DNA of 64,000 bases from Serratia plymuthica (GCF_018336935.1 NZ_CP068771.1:4402001-4466000), one strand, 5' to 3'. Positions 46,749-56,401 are shown, numbered from the stretch's first letter. Notes: generated by a model not told the origin, from the sequence alone. Numbers and translations are program-made.

Positions 46749-46785
46749 TTCACCGTCTCTTCACATAACCACATCCTGTTTTCAC
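46749..46785 (+). promoter_or_regulatory. CreB binding site (Cre tag) with an extra half-site
   Basis: TTCAC-CGTCTC-TTCAC at 46749-46764 is an exact match to the Cre tag TTCACnnnnnnTTCAC. A third TTCAC at 46781-46785 starts 21 bp after the second, two helical turns on. Located just past creC and 47 bp before creD. Confidence 0.85.
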
Positions 46786-46831
46786 CTGCCGGTTTTATCG
46801 TGGCGCCATTACCTACAAGGAGCGCGCAGCG

Positions 46832-48196
46832 ATGATGAAATCGGTACTGTTTTGGAAAATAACCACTCTGCTGGGATTGATGATTTTAATGATTATCCCG
46901 GTGACGCAGTTGATGAACGTAATTGAGGAGCGCAGCGGCTATCGCCAGAGCGTGGTTGGGCAGGTGAGCGAAAGCACCAGCCGGGCGCAGCGTATTTTGG
47001 GGCCGTTGATTGTCATCCCTTATATCGAGCGGGAAGAGAAGAAGGATGACAAGGGGCAACCGGTAGTGCAGAGAGTGAGGCATTATCGTTATCTGCTGCC
47101 GGAGACTTTACAGGTCAGCGGCAAGCCGAATGTCGAGGTGCGCAAGCTGGGTATCTATCAAACCCAGGTATATCAGGGGCCGTTAAAGTTTCAGGTGAAG
47201 TTCGGTCAGCCGGATTTGGCTGATTTGCAGCGCAGCAACGTGGCCCTTGAGCAGCCTTACTTGCTGATCGCCCTCAGCGACTCGCGTGGCATCAAGAGCA
47301 TTTCGCCGCTTGCCAGCGCCCAGCCGCCAACCCCCTTTGAACCGGGCACGCGCGTGGATACATTGCCGCAGGGCATTCATGCGCCGCTGCAGCTTGCCGC
47401 GTTGCAAAAAGAGGGGCTGGATGCCGATTTTACCCTGACGTTGGCAGGCACCAGCAGCTTGTCATTGGTGCCGCTTGGCCGCAGCAGCGAATTGACGCTG
47501 CAAAGCAACTGGCCGCACCCCAATTTCCTCGGCAATTTCCTGCCGGATGAGCGCAAGGTGACGGAAAAAGGCTTTAGCGCCCGTTGGCGCAGCACCTGGT
47601 TCGCCAACAACATCAACAGTGCGTTTCACTATGACGACGGGATCATTGACGAAGACAAGCTGCCGGCCTTCAGCACCAGCCTGATTGAACCTGTGGATCA
47701 CTATCAACTGACCGAGCGTGCGGTGAAATATGCGGTGCTGTTTATCGGGCTGACGTTTATGGCGTTCTTCCTGTTCGAAACCCTGACCGGCTTGCGGGTA
47801 CACCCGATTCAGTATCTGCTGGTCGGTGCCGCGCTGGTACTGTTCTACCTGATCCTGCTGGCGTTCTCCGAACATTTCGGCTTCGCCACTGCCTACCTGT
47901 TGGCCAGCGTGGCCTGCAGCGGCCTGATTGCCTTTTATCTCAGCGCGGTGCTGCGCGGTAAGCGGCGCGGGGCGATGTTCGCCGGCAGCCTGCTGATGCT
48001 TTATGGCGTGTTGTACCTGCTGTTGCAGTCTGAAGACAATGCGCTGGTGCTGGGGGCAGGGCTGTTGTTCGTTATTCTGGCGGGGATCATGCTGCTGACG
48101 CGTAAGCTGGACTGGTATCAGGTGGCCGACCCGGCGCGGTTGAGCGGCGAAACGCCGACCGGCGACGGCGAAAACCGCTTCCGGTTGTGGAAATAA
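46832..48196 (+). CDS. creD: Inner-membrane protein CreD
   Basis: 454 residues. One N-terminal helix (about 9-27), then a large periplasmic region including YRQSVVGQVSESTSRAQRILGPLIVIPY, then a cluster of five C-terminal helices (about 295-440). CreD/CET family. It is the main CreB target, and expression affects beta-lactamase-related phenotypes and envelope integrity in Aeromonas, Stenotrophomonas and E. coli. AAGGAG before the first of two adjacent ATGs. Confidence 0.92.
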   Translation: MMKSVLFWKITTLLGLMILMIIPVTQLMNVIEERSGYRQSVVGQVSESTSRAQRILGPLIVIPYIEREEKKDDKGQPVVQRVRHYRYLLPETLQVSGKPNVEVRKLGIYQTQVYQGPLKFQVKFGQPDLADLQRSNVALEQPYLLIALSDSRGIKSISPLASAQPPTPFEPGTRVDTLPQGIHAPLQLAALQKEGLDADFTLTLAGTSSLSLVPLGRSSELTLQSNWPHPNFLGNFLPDERKVTEKGFSARWRSTWFANNINSAFHYDDGIIDEDKLPAFSTSLIEPVDHYQLTERAVKYAVLFIGLTFMAFFLFETLTGLRVHPIQYLLVGAALVLFYLILLAFSEHFGFATAYLLASVACSGLIAFYLSAVLRGKRRGAMFAGSLLMLYGVLYLLLQSEDNALVLGAGLLFVILAGIMLLTRKLDWYQVADPARLSGETPTGDGENRFRLWK

Positions 48197-48207
48197 GCAG
48201 AGGCGTT

Positions 48208-48226
48208 GGGCGCGGCAATCGCGCCC
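48208..48226. terminator. Hairpin between creD and fldB
   Basis: GGGCGCG, GCAAT, CGCGCCC in a convergent gap; no T-run. Related in sequence to the hairpin at 42585-42604. Confidence 0.45.
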
Positions 48227-48233
48227 ATTGGCA

Positions 48234-48752
48234 TTACAGCAGCGGTTCCATTTCCAGCAGGATCTGTTCGCACCACTGTTGCAGGCGGTCTTCGCTCATG
48301 TCGTATTGGTTCACCTCATCCAGCGCCAGGCCGACGAAGTGTTTGCCATCGGCGCTCAGCGGTTTCGGGCTGGTGAATTCAAAGCCTTCAATGGGCCAGA
48401 AGCCGATAAACTGCACGCCGAGCGGGGCAATGTGATCGTGCAGCATTCCGAGCGCATCGAGGAACCATTCACCGTAGCCGAGCTGATCGCCCATGCCGTA
48501 CATGGCGACGATTTTCCCTTTCAGATCCAACGTCGTCAGTTGTGGCCAGACGGCTTCCCAATCTTCCTGCAATTCACCGAAATCCCAGGTAGGAATGCCG
48601 AGGATCAGGATGGAATACTCTTCCATCAACTGCGGGGACACGTCTTTCAGGTTGTGCAGGTCGACCAGGTCTTCGCCCAGAATCTCACGGATTTTTTCTG
48701 CCGCCATCTCGGTGTAGCAGGTGCTGGAGCCGTAAAACAGACCAATCTTCAT
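48234..48752 (-). CDS. fldB: Flavodoxin 2
   Basis: 172 residues. FMN phosphate loop [16 protein letters not shown] at the start, flavin-stacking region [12 protein letters not shown] (about 54-65) and [13 protein letters not shown] (about 84-96). Electron carrier; the fldB gene is SoxRS-linked in E. coli. Divergent from xerD as in E. coli. Confidence 0.95.
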   Translation of the reverse strand: MKIGLFYGSSTCYTEMAAEKIREILGEDLVDLHNLKDVSPQLMEEYSILILGIPTWDFGELQEDWEAVWPQLTTLDLKGKIVAMYGMGDQLGYGEWFLDALGMLHDHIAPLGVQFIGFWPIEGFEFTSPKPLSADGKHFVGLALDEVNQYDMSEDRLQQWCEQILLEMEPLL

Positions 48753-48858
48753 TTTTAAACCGTTATGTTACCGTTCGTGGAATGGCATCGAGTGTACCAG
48801 ATTTGCGCCGGCTTAAGGCATAATGGCGCAGGTGGAAAGCTAACAAAGAGAGGACCGC

Positions 48859-49758
48859 GTGCAACAGCAAGAGAGTGCGCTGATTGAGCAATTCCTGGAT
48901 GCGCTGTGGCTCGAACGCAATCTGGCAGAAAATACGCTGGCCTCTTACCGGCTGGATCTGCAGGCGCTGACCGCCTGGCTGAACCATCAAAATACCTCGC
49001 TGTTGCAGGCGCAGGCGCTGGATTTGCAGGCGTTTCTCGCCGAGCGGGTGGAGGGCGGCTACAAGGCGACCAGCTCTGCGCGTTTGTTGAGCGCCATGCG
49101 CCGCCTGTTCCAGTATCTGTACCGCGAAAATCTGCGGGAAGACGATCCGACCGCGTTGCTCGCCTCGCCGAAGTTGCCGCAGCGGCTGCCGAAAGATCTG
49201 AGCGAAGCGCAGGTCGATGCCTTGTTGCAGGCGCCATGCGTCGATCAGCCGCTGGAGCTGCGAGACAAGGCTATGCTGGAGGTGCTGTACGCCACCGGCC
49301 TGCGAGTATCCGAACTGGTCGGGTTGACCATCAGCGACGTCAGCCTGCGCCAGGGCGTGGTGCGGGTGATCGGTAAAGGCAACAAGGAACGGCTGGTACC
49401 GCTGGGCGAGGAGGCGGTGTATTGGATAGAAAATTATCTGGAGCACGGCCGCCCGTGGTTGGTCAACGGGCAGGCGCTGGATGTGCTGTTCCCAAGCAAC
49501 CGCTGCCAGCAGATGACCCGACAGACGTTCTGGCATCGCATCAAACACTATGCGATCCTAGCGGGCATTGATAGCGAGAGGCTGTCACCGCATGTGTTGC
49601 GCCACGCGTTTGCCACCCATTTGCTGAACCATGGGGCCGATCTCCGTGTCGTACAGATGTTATTGGGGCACAGCGACCTCTCTACCACACAAATTTATAC
49701 GCATGTAGCGACCGAACGACTTAAACAGCTACATCAACAGCATCACCCGCGTGCCTGA
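48859..49758 (+). CDS. xerD: Tyrosine recombinase XerD
   Basis: 299 residues from a GTG start. Catalytic residues all visible: R149 in YATGLRVSEL, K173 in IGKGNKERLV, H245 and R248 in SPHVLRHAFATH, H271 in LLGHSDLST, and nucleophile Y280 in QIYTHV. With XerC it resolves chromosome dimers at dif under FtsK control. Start of the xerD-dsbC-recJ-prfB-lysS run. Confidence 0.97.
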   Translation: MQQQESALIEQFLDALWLERNLAENTLASYRLDLQALTAWLNHQNTSLLQAQALDLQAFLAERVEGGYKATSSARLLSAMRRLFQYLYRENLREDDPTALLASPKLPQRLPKDLSEAQVDALLQAPCVDQPLELRDKAMLEVLYATGLRVSELVGLTISDVSLRQGVVRVIGKGNKERLVPLGEEAVYWIENYLEHGRPWLVNGQALDVLFPSNRCQQMTRQTFWHRIKHYAILAGIDSERLSPHVLRHAFATHLLNHGADLRVVQMLLGHSDLSTTQIYTHVATERLKQLHQQHHPRA

Positions 49759-49785
49759 CACGCCGGGATCAAAAGGATTGGAAGA

Positions 49786-50502
49786 ATGAAAAAAGGTTTA
49801 ATGCTGCTCTCTCTGCTGGTGGCTTCGGTGACCGGTACGGCCCAGGCCGACGATGCGGCAATCAAAAAAGCGCTCGAAAGCCTGGGCATTCAGCAGGCCG
49901 AAATACAGCCTTCACCGGTTAGCGGCCTGAAAACCGTGCTGACCGATAACGGCGCGCTGTATGTGACCGAAGACGGCAAACACATTCTGCAAGGCCCGTT
50001 GTACGACGTCAGCGGCAAAGAACCGGTGAATGTCACCAACCAACTGCTGACCGGAAAACTGGAAGCGCTGAAAGATCAGATGATCGTCTACAAAGCGCCA
50101 AAAGAAAAACACGTGATCACCGTATTTACCGACATCACCTGCGGCTATTGCCACAAGCTGCACGAGCAGATGAAAGAGTACAACGATCTGGGCATTACCG
50201 TCCGTTATTTGGCGTTCCCGCGCCAGGGGCTGAACTCCCAGGCCGAGAAAGACATGCAGTCAATCTGGTGTACCGCCGATAAAGCCAAGGCATTCGATTC
50301 CGCCATGAAAGGCGATGCGGTGTCCCCGGCGACCTGTAAAACCGACATCAGCAAACACTATGCGCTCGGCGTACAGTTCGGCATTCAGGGCACTCCGGCC
50401 ATCATTCTGCAAAACGGCATGATGATCCCGGGTTACCAGGGGCCGAAAGAGATGGCCGCCATGCTGGATGCGCATCAGACCGCAACCAAAACCGGTGGTT
50501 AA
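49786..50502 (+). CDS. dsbC: Periplasmic disulfide isomerase DsbC
   Basis: 238 residues with a signal peptide (MKKGLMLLSLLVASVTGTAQA). The N-terminal dimerisation domain is followed by a thioredoxin domain with active-site C119-G-Y-C122 and a second cysteine pair further on (WCTADKA...PATC). The cis-proline is in GIQGTPAIIL. It rearranges wrong disulfides and is kept reduced by DsbD. 6 bp before recJ. Confidence 0.96.
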   Translation: MKKGLMLLSLLVASVTGTAQADDAAIKKALESLGIQQAEIQPSPVSGLKTVLTDNGALYVTEDGKHILQGPLYDVSGKEPVNVTNQLLTGKLEALKDQMIVYKAPKEKHVITVFTDITCGYCHKLHEQMKEYNDLGITVRYLAFPRQGLNSQAEKDMQSIWCTADKAKAFDSAMKGDAVSPATCKTDISKHYALGVQFGIQGTPAIILQNGMMIPGYQGPKEMAAMLDAHQTATKTGG

Positions 50503-50508
50503 TCGCCG

Positions 50509-52242
50509 GTGAGCATCAAAACGCAACTACGCCGCCGAGCGGCGACGGACGACAGCCATCTGCCCGCCAGCCTGCATCCGCTGCTGCGTCGTTTATACGC
50601 GCTGCGCGGCGTTAAGGCTGAGAGGGAACTGGAGCGTGGCGTCAAAGGTTTGCTGCCCTGGCAGCAGTTGGACGGCATCGATACTGCGGTGGGCATTCTG
50701 CAACAGGCGCTGGCCGCGAATCGCCGCATCATGGTGGTGGGGGACTTTGACGCCGACGGTGCCACCAGTACCGCGTTGACGGTGCTGGCGCTGCGCAGCA
50801 TGGGCGGCACTGCCGTCGACTACCTGGTGCCGAACCGCTTCGAGGACGGCTACGGCCTGAGCCCGGAAGTGGTCGAGCAGGCGGCGGCGCGCGGCGCAGA
50901 GTTGATTCTGACCGTGGATAACGGCATCTCTTCTCACGCGGGCGTCGACGTGGCGCACGCCAAGGGCATGCAGGTCCTGGTTACCGACCACCACCTGCCG
51001 GGGGAAACCTTGCCGGCGGCGGAGGCGATCGTCAACCCGAACCTGCGCGGCTGCGAGTTTCCTTCAAAATCCCTGGCCGGTGTCGGTGTGGCTTTCTATC
51101 TGATGCTGGCGTTGCGTGCCCGGCTGCGTGACGGCGGCTGGTTCGAACAACGTGCGTTGGCGATGCCGAATCTGGCTGAACTGTTGGATCTGGTGGCTCT
51201 GGGTACGGTTGCCGATGTGGTACCGCTCGACGCCAACAACCGCATTATGGTGTATCAGGGCCTGAATCGCATTCGCGCCGGCAAATGTCGGCCGGGCATC
51301 CGGGCGCTGCTGGAAGTGGCCAATCGCGATGCACGCCAACTGGCGGCTAACGATCTTGGCTTTGCGCTGGGGCCGCGGCTCAATGCCGCCGGGCGGCTGG
51401 ACGACATGTCGATTGGCGTGGCGCTGTTGCTGAGCGATGACATTGCGCAGGCACGCATGCTGGCCAACGATCTCGATGCGCTGAACCTGACACGGCGTGA
51501 GATTGAGCAGGGTATGCAGGTCGAGGCCTTGCAGCTGTGCGACGAACTGGAGCGCAGCAGCACCGCTTTGCCGTATGGGTTGGCGATGTATCATCCGGAG
51601 TGGCATCAGGGCGTGGTGGGCATTCTGGCTTCGCGCATCAAAGAACGTTTCCACCGCCCGGTGATTGCTTTTGCGCCGGCGGGCGAGGGCATTCTGAAAG
51701 GTTCCGGCCGTTCGATAGCCGGCCTGCACATGCGCGATGCGCTGGAGCGGCTGGATACGCTGAATCCGGGCTTGATGATGAAGTTCGGCGGCCATGCGAT
51801 GGCGGCCGGGTTGTCGCTGGAAGAGGCCAAATTCGACGAATTCCGCCAGCGTTTTGGCGATCTGGTCGGGGAATGGCTCGATCCGGCGATGCTGGAAGGG
51901 GTGATCTGGTCCGACGGCGAACTGGCGATGCAGGAGCTTTCTCTGGAAACGGCGGAGCTGTTGCGCGAGGGCGGGCCGTGGGGGCAGGCGTTCCCTGAGC
52001 CGACTTTCGACGGTAGCTTCCGCATCCTGCAACAGCGGCTGGTGGGCGAGAAACACCTGAAGCTGATGGTTGAGCCGCTTGGCGGCGGCCCGCTGCTTGA
52101 TGGCATCGCCTTCAACGTGGACACCACCCTGTGGCCCGACAGCAGCGTGCGTGAAGTGGAGCTGGCCTATAAGCTCGACGTCAATGAGTTCCGCGGTAAT
52201 CGCAACGTGCAGTTATTGATTCAGCACCTCTGGCCGCGTTGA
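50509..52242 (+). CDS. recJ: Single-strand-specific exonuclease RecJ
   Basis: 577 residues from a GTG start 6 bp after dsbC. DHH-family phosphoesterase motifs: VVGDFDADGATSTAL, TVDNGISSHAGV, VTDHHLPGE (the DHH motif), and DHHA1 part with KGSGRSIAGLHM and FGGHAMAAGLSLEE. Degrades single-stranded DNA 5' to 3' in RecF recombination and mismatch/base-excision repair. Confidence 0.97.
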   Translation: MSIKTQLRRRAATDDSHLPASLHPLLRRLYALRGVKAERELERGVKGLLPWQQLDGIDTAVGILQQALAANRRIMVVGDFDADGATSTALTVLALRSMGGTAVDYLVPNRFEDGYGLSPEVVEQAAARGAELILTVDNGISSHAGVDVAHAKGMQVLVTDHHLPGETLPAAEAIVNPNLRGCEFPSKSLAGVGVAFYLMLALRARLRDGGWFEQRALAMPNLAELLDLVALGTVADVVPLDANNRIMVYQGLNRIRAGKCRPGIRALLEVANRDARQLAANDLGFALGPRLNAAGRLDDMSIGVALLLSDDIAQARMLANDLDALNLTRREIEQGMQVEALQLCDELERSSTALPYGLAMYHPEWHQGVVGILASRIKERFHRPVIAFAPAGEGILKGSGRSIAGLHMRDALERLDTLNPGLMMKFGGHAMAAGLSLEEAKFDEFRQRFGDLVGEWLDPAMLEGVIWSDGELAMQELSLETAELLREGGPWGQAFPEPTFDGSFRILQQRLVGEKHLKLMVEPLGGGPLLDGIAFNVDTTLWPDSSVREVELAYKLDVNEFRGNRNVQLLIQHLWPR

Positions 52243-52407
52243 TTTTTCCTGAACGGGCGCGGCGATGCCGCGTCTGATTCAGATACGCATTCCTCCCCCA
52301 CAAAAACTGACCAACTCGCTATAAACTGACGCCCGGATCCGATAGAATTACCGGTTCTAATGGCATTTCGCCATCGACGACATCAACGTAAAAGAACGCT
52401 AAAAACC

Positions 52408-53506
52408 ATGTTTGAAATTAATCCGGTAAAAAACCGAATTCAGGACCTGTCCGAGCGGACTGCCGTTCTTAGGGGGTATCTTTGACTATGATGCCAAGAA
52501 AGAACGCCTAGAAGAAGTCAACGCCGAGCTGGAACAGCCTGATGTTTGGAACGAACCCGAGCGCGCGCAGGCGCTGGGTAAAGAGCGTGCGGCGCTTGAA
52601 GCCATCGTGGAAACCATCGATCAGTTGGAACAGGGCGGCGAAGACGTCGCCGGTCTGCTGGAACTGGCGGTTGAAGCCGACGATGAAGAAACCTTTAACG
52701 AAGCCGTTGCCGAACTCGATCAACTGTCTGCCAAGCTGGAACAATTAGAGTTCCGCCGTATGTTCTCCGGTGAATATGACAGCGCGGATTGCTACCTGGA
52801 CATCCAGGCCGGCTCCGGCGGCACCGAAGCACAGGACTGGGCCAGCATGCTGCTGCGCATGTACCTGCGCTGGGCGGAATCCAAGGGCTTCAAAACGGAA
52901 GTGATTGAAGAGTCCGACGGCGACGTCGCGGGGCTGAAATCCGCCACCATCAAGATTATCGGCGACTACGCGTTCGGCTGGTTACGTACTGAAACCGGCG
53001 TGCATCGCCTGGTGCGCAAGAGCCCGTTCGACTCCGGCGGCCGCCGTCATACCTCGTTCAGCTCGGTGTTTATCTATCCGGAAGTGGATGACGATATCGA
53101 TATCGACATCAACCCGGCAGATCTGCGTATTGACGTTTACCGCGCCTCCGGTGCGGGTGGTCAGCACGTCAACAAAACCGAGTCGGCGGTACGTATTACC
53201 CACTTGCCGACCAACATCGTGGTGCAGTGCCAGAACGACCGTTCTCAGCATAAGAACAAGGATCAAGCGTTTAAACAGCTGCGAGCCAAGCTGTACGAGT
53301 TTGAGATGCAAAAGAAAAATGCTGATAAACAGCAGATGGAAGACAACAAGTCCGACATCGGCTGGGGCAGCCAAATCCGTTCTTACGTGCTGGATGATTC
53401 CCGTATCAAGGATTTGCGCACCAACGTTGAAACGCGTAACACGCAGGCCGTATTAGATGGCGACCTGGATAAATTCATTGAGGCAAGTTTGAAAGCCGGG
53501 TTATGA
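52408..53506 (+). CDS. prfB: Peptide chain release factor 2, with programmed +1 frameshift
   Basis: Translation starts [20 protein letters not shown] and meets an in-frame TGA at 52483-52485; the rest ([12 protein letters not shown]...) is in the +1 frame from 52484, giving 365 residues, the normal RF2 length. The main frame holds the SPF anticodon-like motif ([11 protein letters not shown]) and GGQ ([13 protein letters not shown]). The residue before SGAGGQ is alanine, where E. coli K-12 has the weak Thr246 variant. RF2 reads UGA and UAA. Confidence 0.97.
52471..52486 (+). promoter_or_regulatory. prfB: RF2 autoregulatory frameshift site
   Basis: Internal Shine-Dalgarno AGGGGG, TAT, slippery CTT, TGA stop, then C: the same order as in E. 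coli prfB. Low RF2 lets the ribosome slip +1 on CTT; high RF2 ends translation at TGA. Confidence 0.97.
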
Positions 53507-53515
53507 GGAACAGAA

Positions 53516-55033
53516 ATGTCTGAGCAACAACCACAGGGCGCCGATCAGGCGTTGGAACTCAATAACGAGTTGCAGTCACGCCGTGAGAAACTGGCCGGGC
53601 TGCGCGAGAACGGCATTGCGTTCCCTAATGATTTCCGTCGCGACACCACGTCCGACAAGCTGCACGCTGCGTACGGCGATAAAGATAACGAAGAGCTGGA
53701 AGCGCTGGGTGTAGAAGTCACCGTTGCCGGCCGCATGATGACTCGCCGTATCATGGGTAAAGCGTCATTCGTGACGCTGCAGGACGTTGGCGGCCGTATC
53801 CAGCTGTACGTCGCGCGCGACGATCTGGCGGAAGGCATTTATAACGAGCAGTTCAAGAAGTGGGACCTGGGCGATATCCTGGGCGCGCGCGGCAAGCTGT
53901 TCAAAACCAAGACCGGCGAACTGTCTATCCACTGTACCGAACTGCGCCTGCTGACCAAGGCCCTGCGCCCGTTGCCGGACAAGTTCCACGGCCTGGCCGA
54001 TCAGGAAACCCGTTACCGCCAGCGTTATCTGGACCTGATTGCCAACGATGAATCGCGCAACACCTTCAAGGTGCGCTCTCAGGTGATGGCGGGGATCCGC
54101 AACTTCATGGTGGAACGCGGCTTCATGGAAGTCGAAACCCCAATGATGCAGGTGATCCCGGGCGGCGCTTCTGCGCGTCCATTCGTGACTCACCACAATG
54201 CGCTGGACATCGATATGTACCTGCGTATCGCCCCTGAGCTGTACCTGAAGCGTTTGGTCGTAGGCGGCTTCGAGCGGGTATTCGAAATCAACCGTAACTT
54301 CCGTAACGAAGGCGTTTCTCCGCGCCATAACCCAGAGTTCACCATGATGGAACTCTATATGGCTTACGCGGATTACAAAGACCTTATCGAGCTGACCGAG
54401 TCGCTGTTCCGCACCCTGACTCAGGACGTGCTGGGCAAAACTCAGGTGCAGTACGGTGATGAAGTGTTCGACTTCGGCAAACCGTTTGAAAAACTGACCA
54501 TGACCGAAGCGATAAAAAAATACCGTCCTGAAACCGATCTGGCCGATCTGGCCGACATGGGCAAGGCGGTGGCTATCGCCGAATCCATCGGCATCAAGAT
54601 CGAGAAGAGCTGGGGTCTGGGCCGCGTAGTCACCGAGATCTTCGAAGAAGTGGCGGAAAGCCATCTGATTCAGCCGACCTTCATCACCGAATACCCGGCG
54701 GAAGTGTCCCCGCTGGCGCGCCGTAACGATGAGAACCCGGAAATCACCGACCGTTTCGAGTTCTTCATTGGCGGCCGTGAAATCGGTAACGGCTTCTCCG
54801 AGCTGAACGACGCGGAAGATCAGGCGCAGCGCTTTGCTGACCAGGTAAATGCGAAAGACGCAGGCGATGACGAGGCGATGTTCTACGACGAAGACTACGT
54901 CACTGCGCTGGAGCACGGTCTGCCGCCGACTGCAGGCTTGGGCATCGGTATCGATCGCATGGTCATGCTGTTCACCAACAGCCACACCATTCGCGATGTG
55001 ATTTTGTTCCCGGCAATGCGCCCGCAGAAATAA
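53516..55033 (+). CDS. lysS: Lysyl-tRNA synthetase, class II
   Basis: 505 residues. OB-fold anticodon domain ([23 protein letters not shown]) then the class II core: motif 1 near [17 protein letters not shown], motif 2 [24 protein letters not shown], motif 3 [14 protein letters not shown]. 9 bp after prfB, as in E. coli, and followed by a terminator. Confidence 0.97.
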   Translation: MSEQQPQGADQALELNNELQSRREKLAGLRENGIAFPNDFRRDTTSDKLHAAYGDKDNEELEALGVEVTVAGRMMTRRIMGKASFVTLQDVGGRIQLYVARDDLAEGIYNEQFKKWDLGDILGARGKLFKTKTGELSIHCTELRLLTKALRPLPDKFHGLADQETRYRQRYLDLIANDESRNTFKVRSQVMAGIRNFMVERGFMEVETPMMQVIPGGASARPFVTHHNALDIDMYLRIAPELYLKRLVVGGFERVFEINRNFRNEGVSPRHNPEFTMMELYMAYADYKDLIELTESLFRTLTQDVLGKTQVQYGDEVFDFGKPFEKLTMTEAIKKYRPETDLADLADMGKAVAIAESIGIKIEKSWGLGRVVTEIFEEVAESHLIQPTFITEYPAEVSPLARRNDENPEITDRFEFFIGGREIGNGFSELNDAEDQAQRFADQVNAKDAGDDEAMFYDEDYVTALEHGLPPTAGLGIGIDRMVMLFTNSHTIRDVILFPAMRPQK

Positions 55034-55053
55034 TCTTTTGTGAAGTGAACATC

Positions 55054-55085
55054 AACCGGTGCAGGCAACTGCGCCGGTTTTTTTT
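55054..55085 (+). terminator. lysS terminator
   Basis: AACCGG-t-GCAG, GCAA, CTGC-g-CCGGTT followed by a T-run. Confidence 0.9.
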
Positions 55086-55203
55086 CGCTTGTTGGAAGGA
55101 AACAGGGGGCCGATGCGGCTAACTGCTTAAAACATCGGCAGTTACGCGCTATCTCCGCTTGCCCGGCGTGGATAACCGGTTATAATGCCAGTCGCACACC
55201 GAT

Positions 55204-55277
55204 GCGGGTGTAGTTCAATGGTAGAACGGCAGCTTCCCAAGCTGCATACGAGGGTTCGATTCCCTTCACCCGCTCCA
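55204..55277 (+). tRNA. glyU: tRNA-Gly (anticodon CCC)
   Basis: 74 nt with encoded CCA. Acceptor GCGGGTG pairs with CACCCGC. D arm TAGTTCAATGGTAGAA, anticodon stem GCAGC/GCTGC with loop TTCCCAA (anticodon CCC), T arm AGGGTTCGATTCCCT. Nearly identical to E. coli glyU. Confidence 0.97.
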
Positions 55278-55329
55278 AGCCCTTCTCCAAACTTCCTTTT
55301 GTCGTATCACACTTACCTGCCGGTCAGTT

Positions 55330-55458
55330 TTATGAAATGGCGATCAAAAAACCGATAATTGCGATCAACACGACCCAAAACCATTTAGAGGTTTTTTCCG
55401 GCTTCCATTCTTCGCCGTATTCAACCTGATAATCGGGTCTGAAATCCTTTCTTTTCAT
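55330..55458 (-). CDS. 42-residue single-pass membrane protein
   Basis: Reads MKRKDFRPDYQVEYGEEWKP followed by EKTSKWFWVVLIAIIGFLIAIS. A charged 25-residue head leads into a strong C-terminal transmembrane helix (about 26-42). CCAGGGA stands 5-11 bases before the ATG, a good ribosome site, and the codon run is free of stops until the TAA. Too short for usual gene-length cutoffs. No family recognised. It lies between tRNA-Gly and the cold-shock gene, on the strand of the latter. Likely a regulatory or complex-stabilising small membrane protein. Confidence 0.65.
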   Translation of the reverse strand: MKRKDFRPDYQVEYGEEWKPEKTSKWFWVVLIAIIGFLIAIS

Positions 55459-55728
55459 CACATTCCCTGGAAATTAACATCCCTGAATTCCTGCGGGCGT
55501 ATTTTAAGACGAATCTTAATGTTATTAAATTTAATGCGTTTTTTTTGGTAAAAATCTTAATAAAGCATGATCAATATGACGGGAGCGCAGGTGGGCTTAT
55601 GGTAGGGGATTGGCCTTGCGATGACTGGCTTTGCACTTTTGGTTTCTGGTTCGCTTTTCAGCGGGAATAGTGAAACCGCAGGTTCCATTTTATTGGTTTC
55701 GAAGCATTTTTCGATATTATAGAAATGC

Positions 55729-55753
55729 AAAAACCCGCCATAAGCGGGTTTTT
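55729..55753. terminator. Cold-shock gene terminator
   Basis: AAAAACCCGC, CATAA, GCGGGTTTTT: symmetrical hairpin 74 bp past the csp stop on the minus strand. Confidence 0.85.
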
Positions 55754-55826
55754 GTGATCACTAAGACTTAACTGCTCAGGCCGTTGCCTTCATCGCGATT
55801 GTAAGTTTTAGCGAGATTATCGGCGA

Positions 55827-56039
55827 TTAAAGCGCGATAACGTTTACGGCAGACGGGCCTTTAGCGCCGCTCTCAACAGAGAACTCCACTTTCTGACCTT
55901 CGTCCAGGGTTTTAAAATCGCTGCTCTGGATAGCGGAGAAATGTACGAATACATCTTTGCTGCCATCTTGTGGAGTGATAAAACCGAAACCTTTATCTGC
56001 GTTAAACCATTTTACTAAACCAGTCATTTTAGTAGACAT
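55827..56039 (-). CDS. CspA-family cold-shock protein
   Basis: 70 residues from [20 protein letters not shown] behind AAGGATG; a six-codon longer start is less likely. RNP1 KGFGFI and RNP2 VFVHF are intact. An OB-fold RNA chaperone that melts mRNA structure. E. coli has several paralogues and this one cannot be assigned to one of them. A long 5' leader (56040 outward) is expected, as for cold-regulated csp genes. Confidence 0.95.
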   Translation of the reverse strand: MSTKMTGLVKWFNADKGFGFITPQDGSKDVFVHFSAIQSSDFKTLDEGQKVEFSVESGAKGPSAVNVIAL

Positions 56040-56129
56040 AGATACATCCTTTTTCAATTTTGAGCCACTTAGTGGCGAGCATGGCCTGTTTTGCAGAGTT
56101 TTACTTATGGGGCACTTAGGAGGAGGCTC

Positions 56130-56240
56130 ATGAAGAAGGGGTATCTAGAGATAACGCTTGAACTGAGGGCTGCTTTACTAAAACTGCTTTACATAAGGTC
56201 TGTGTTCCAAACCGATGACGCCATAGTAGGCTTGGTTTGA
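56130..56240 (+). CDS. Possible 36-residue peptide, antisense to the csp leader
   Basis: ATG at 56130 preceded by a near-ideal AGGAGGAGG, encoding [20 protein letters not shown] then [16 protein letters not shown], amphipathic. No family, no promoter visible. The strong ribosome site is the only real support, and its complement could instead be a structural part of the csp leader. Confidence 0.22.
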   Translation: MKKGYLEITLELRAALLKLLYIRSVFQTDDAIVGLV

Positions 56241-56370
56241 TTTATTAAGCAAGGATTAAATTTATTAATGTCATTGGCAGGCCAACATATTCCTGACGCG
56301 GTGCGATGATTTTAGTGCGATTGACTGGGGAAGGGGTTTTTTATCGCAATCTGGTTGATGCATAAAAGAT

Positions 56371-56401
56371 AAAAGCCCTGACCGTTGCAGCCAGGGCTTT
56401 T
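56371..56401. terminator. Orphan bidirectional hairpin
   Basis: AAAAGCCCTG ... CAGGGCTTTT with an 11-nt loop. There is no annotated gene within 330 bp on its left or about 760 bp on its right, so it marks the end of an unannotated transcript or the csp far-upstream boundary. Confidence 0.6.

Noticed and set aside
53765..54985. 406-codon open frame antisense to lysS
   Set aside because: Artefact of codon bias in lysS; no domain recognisable.
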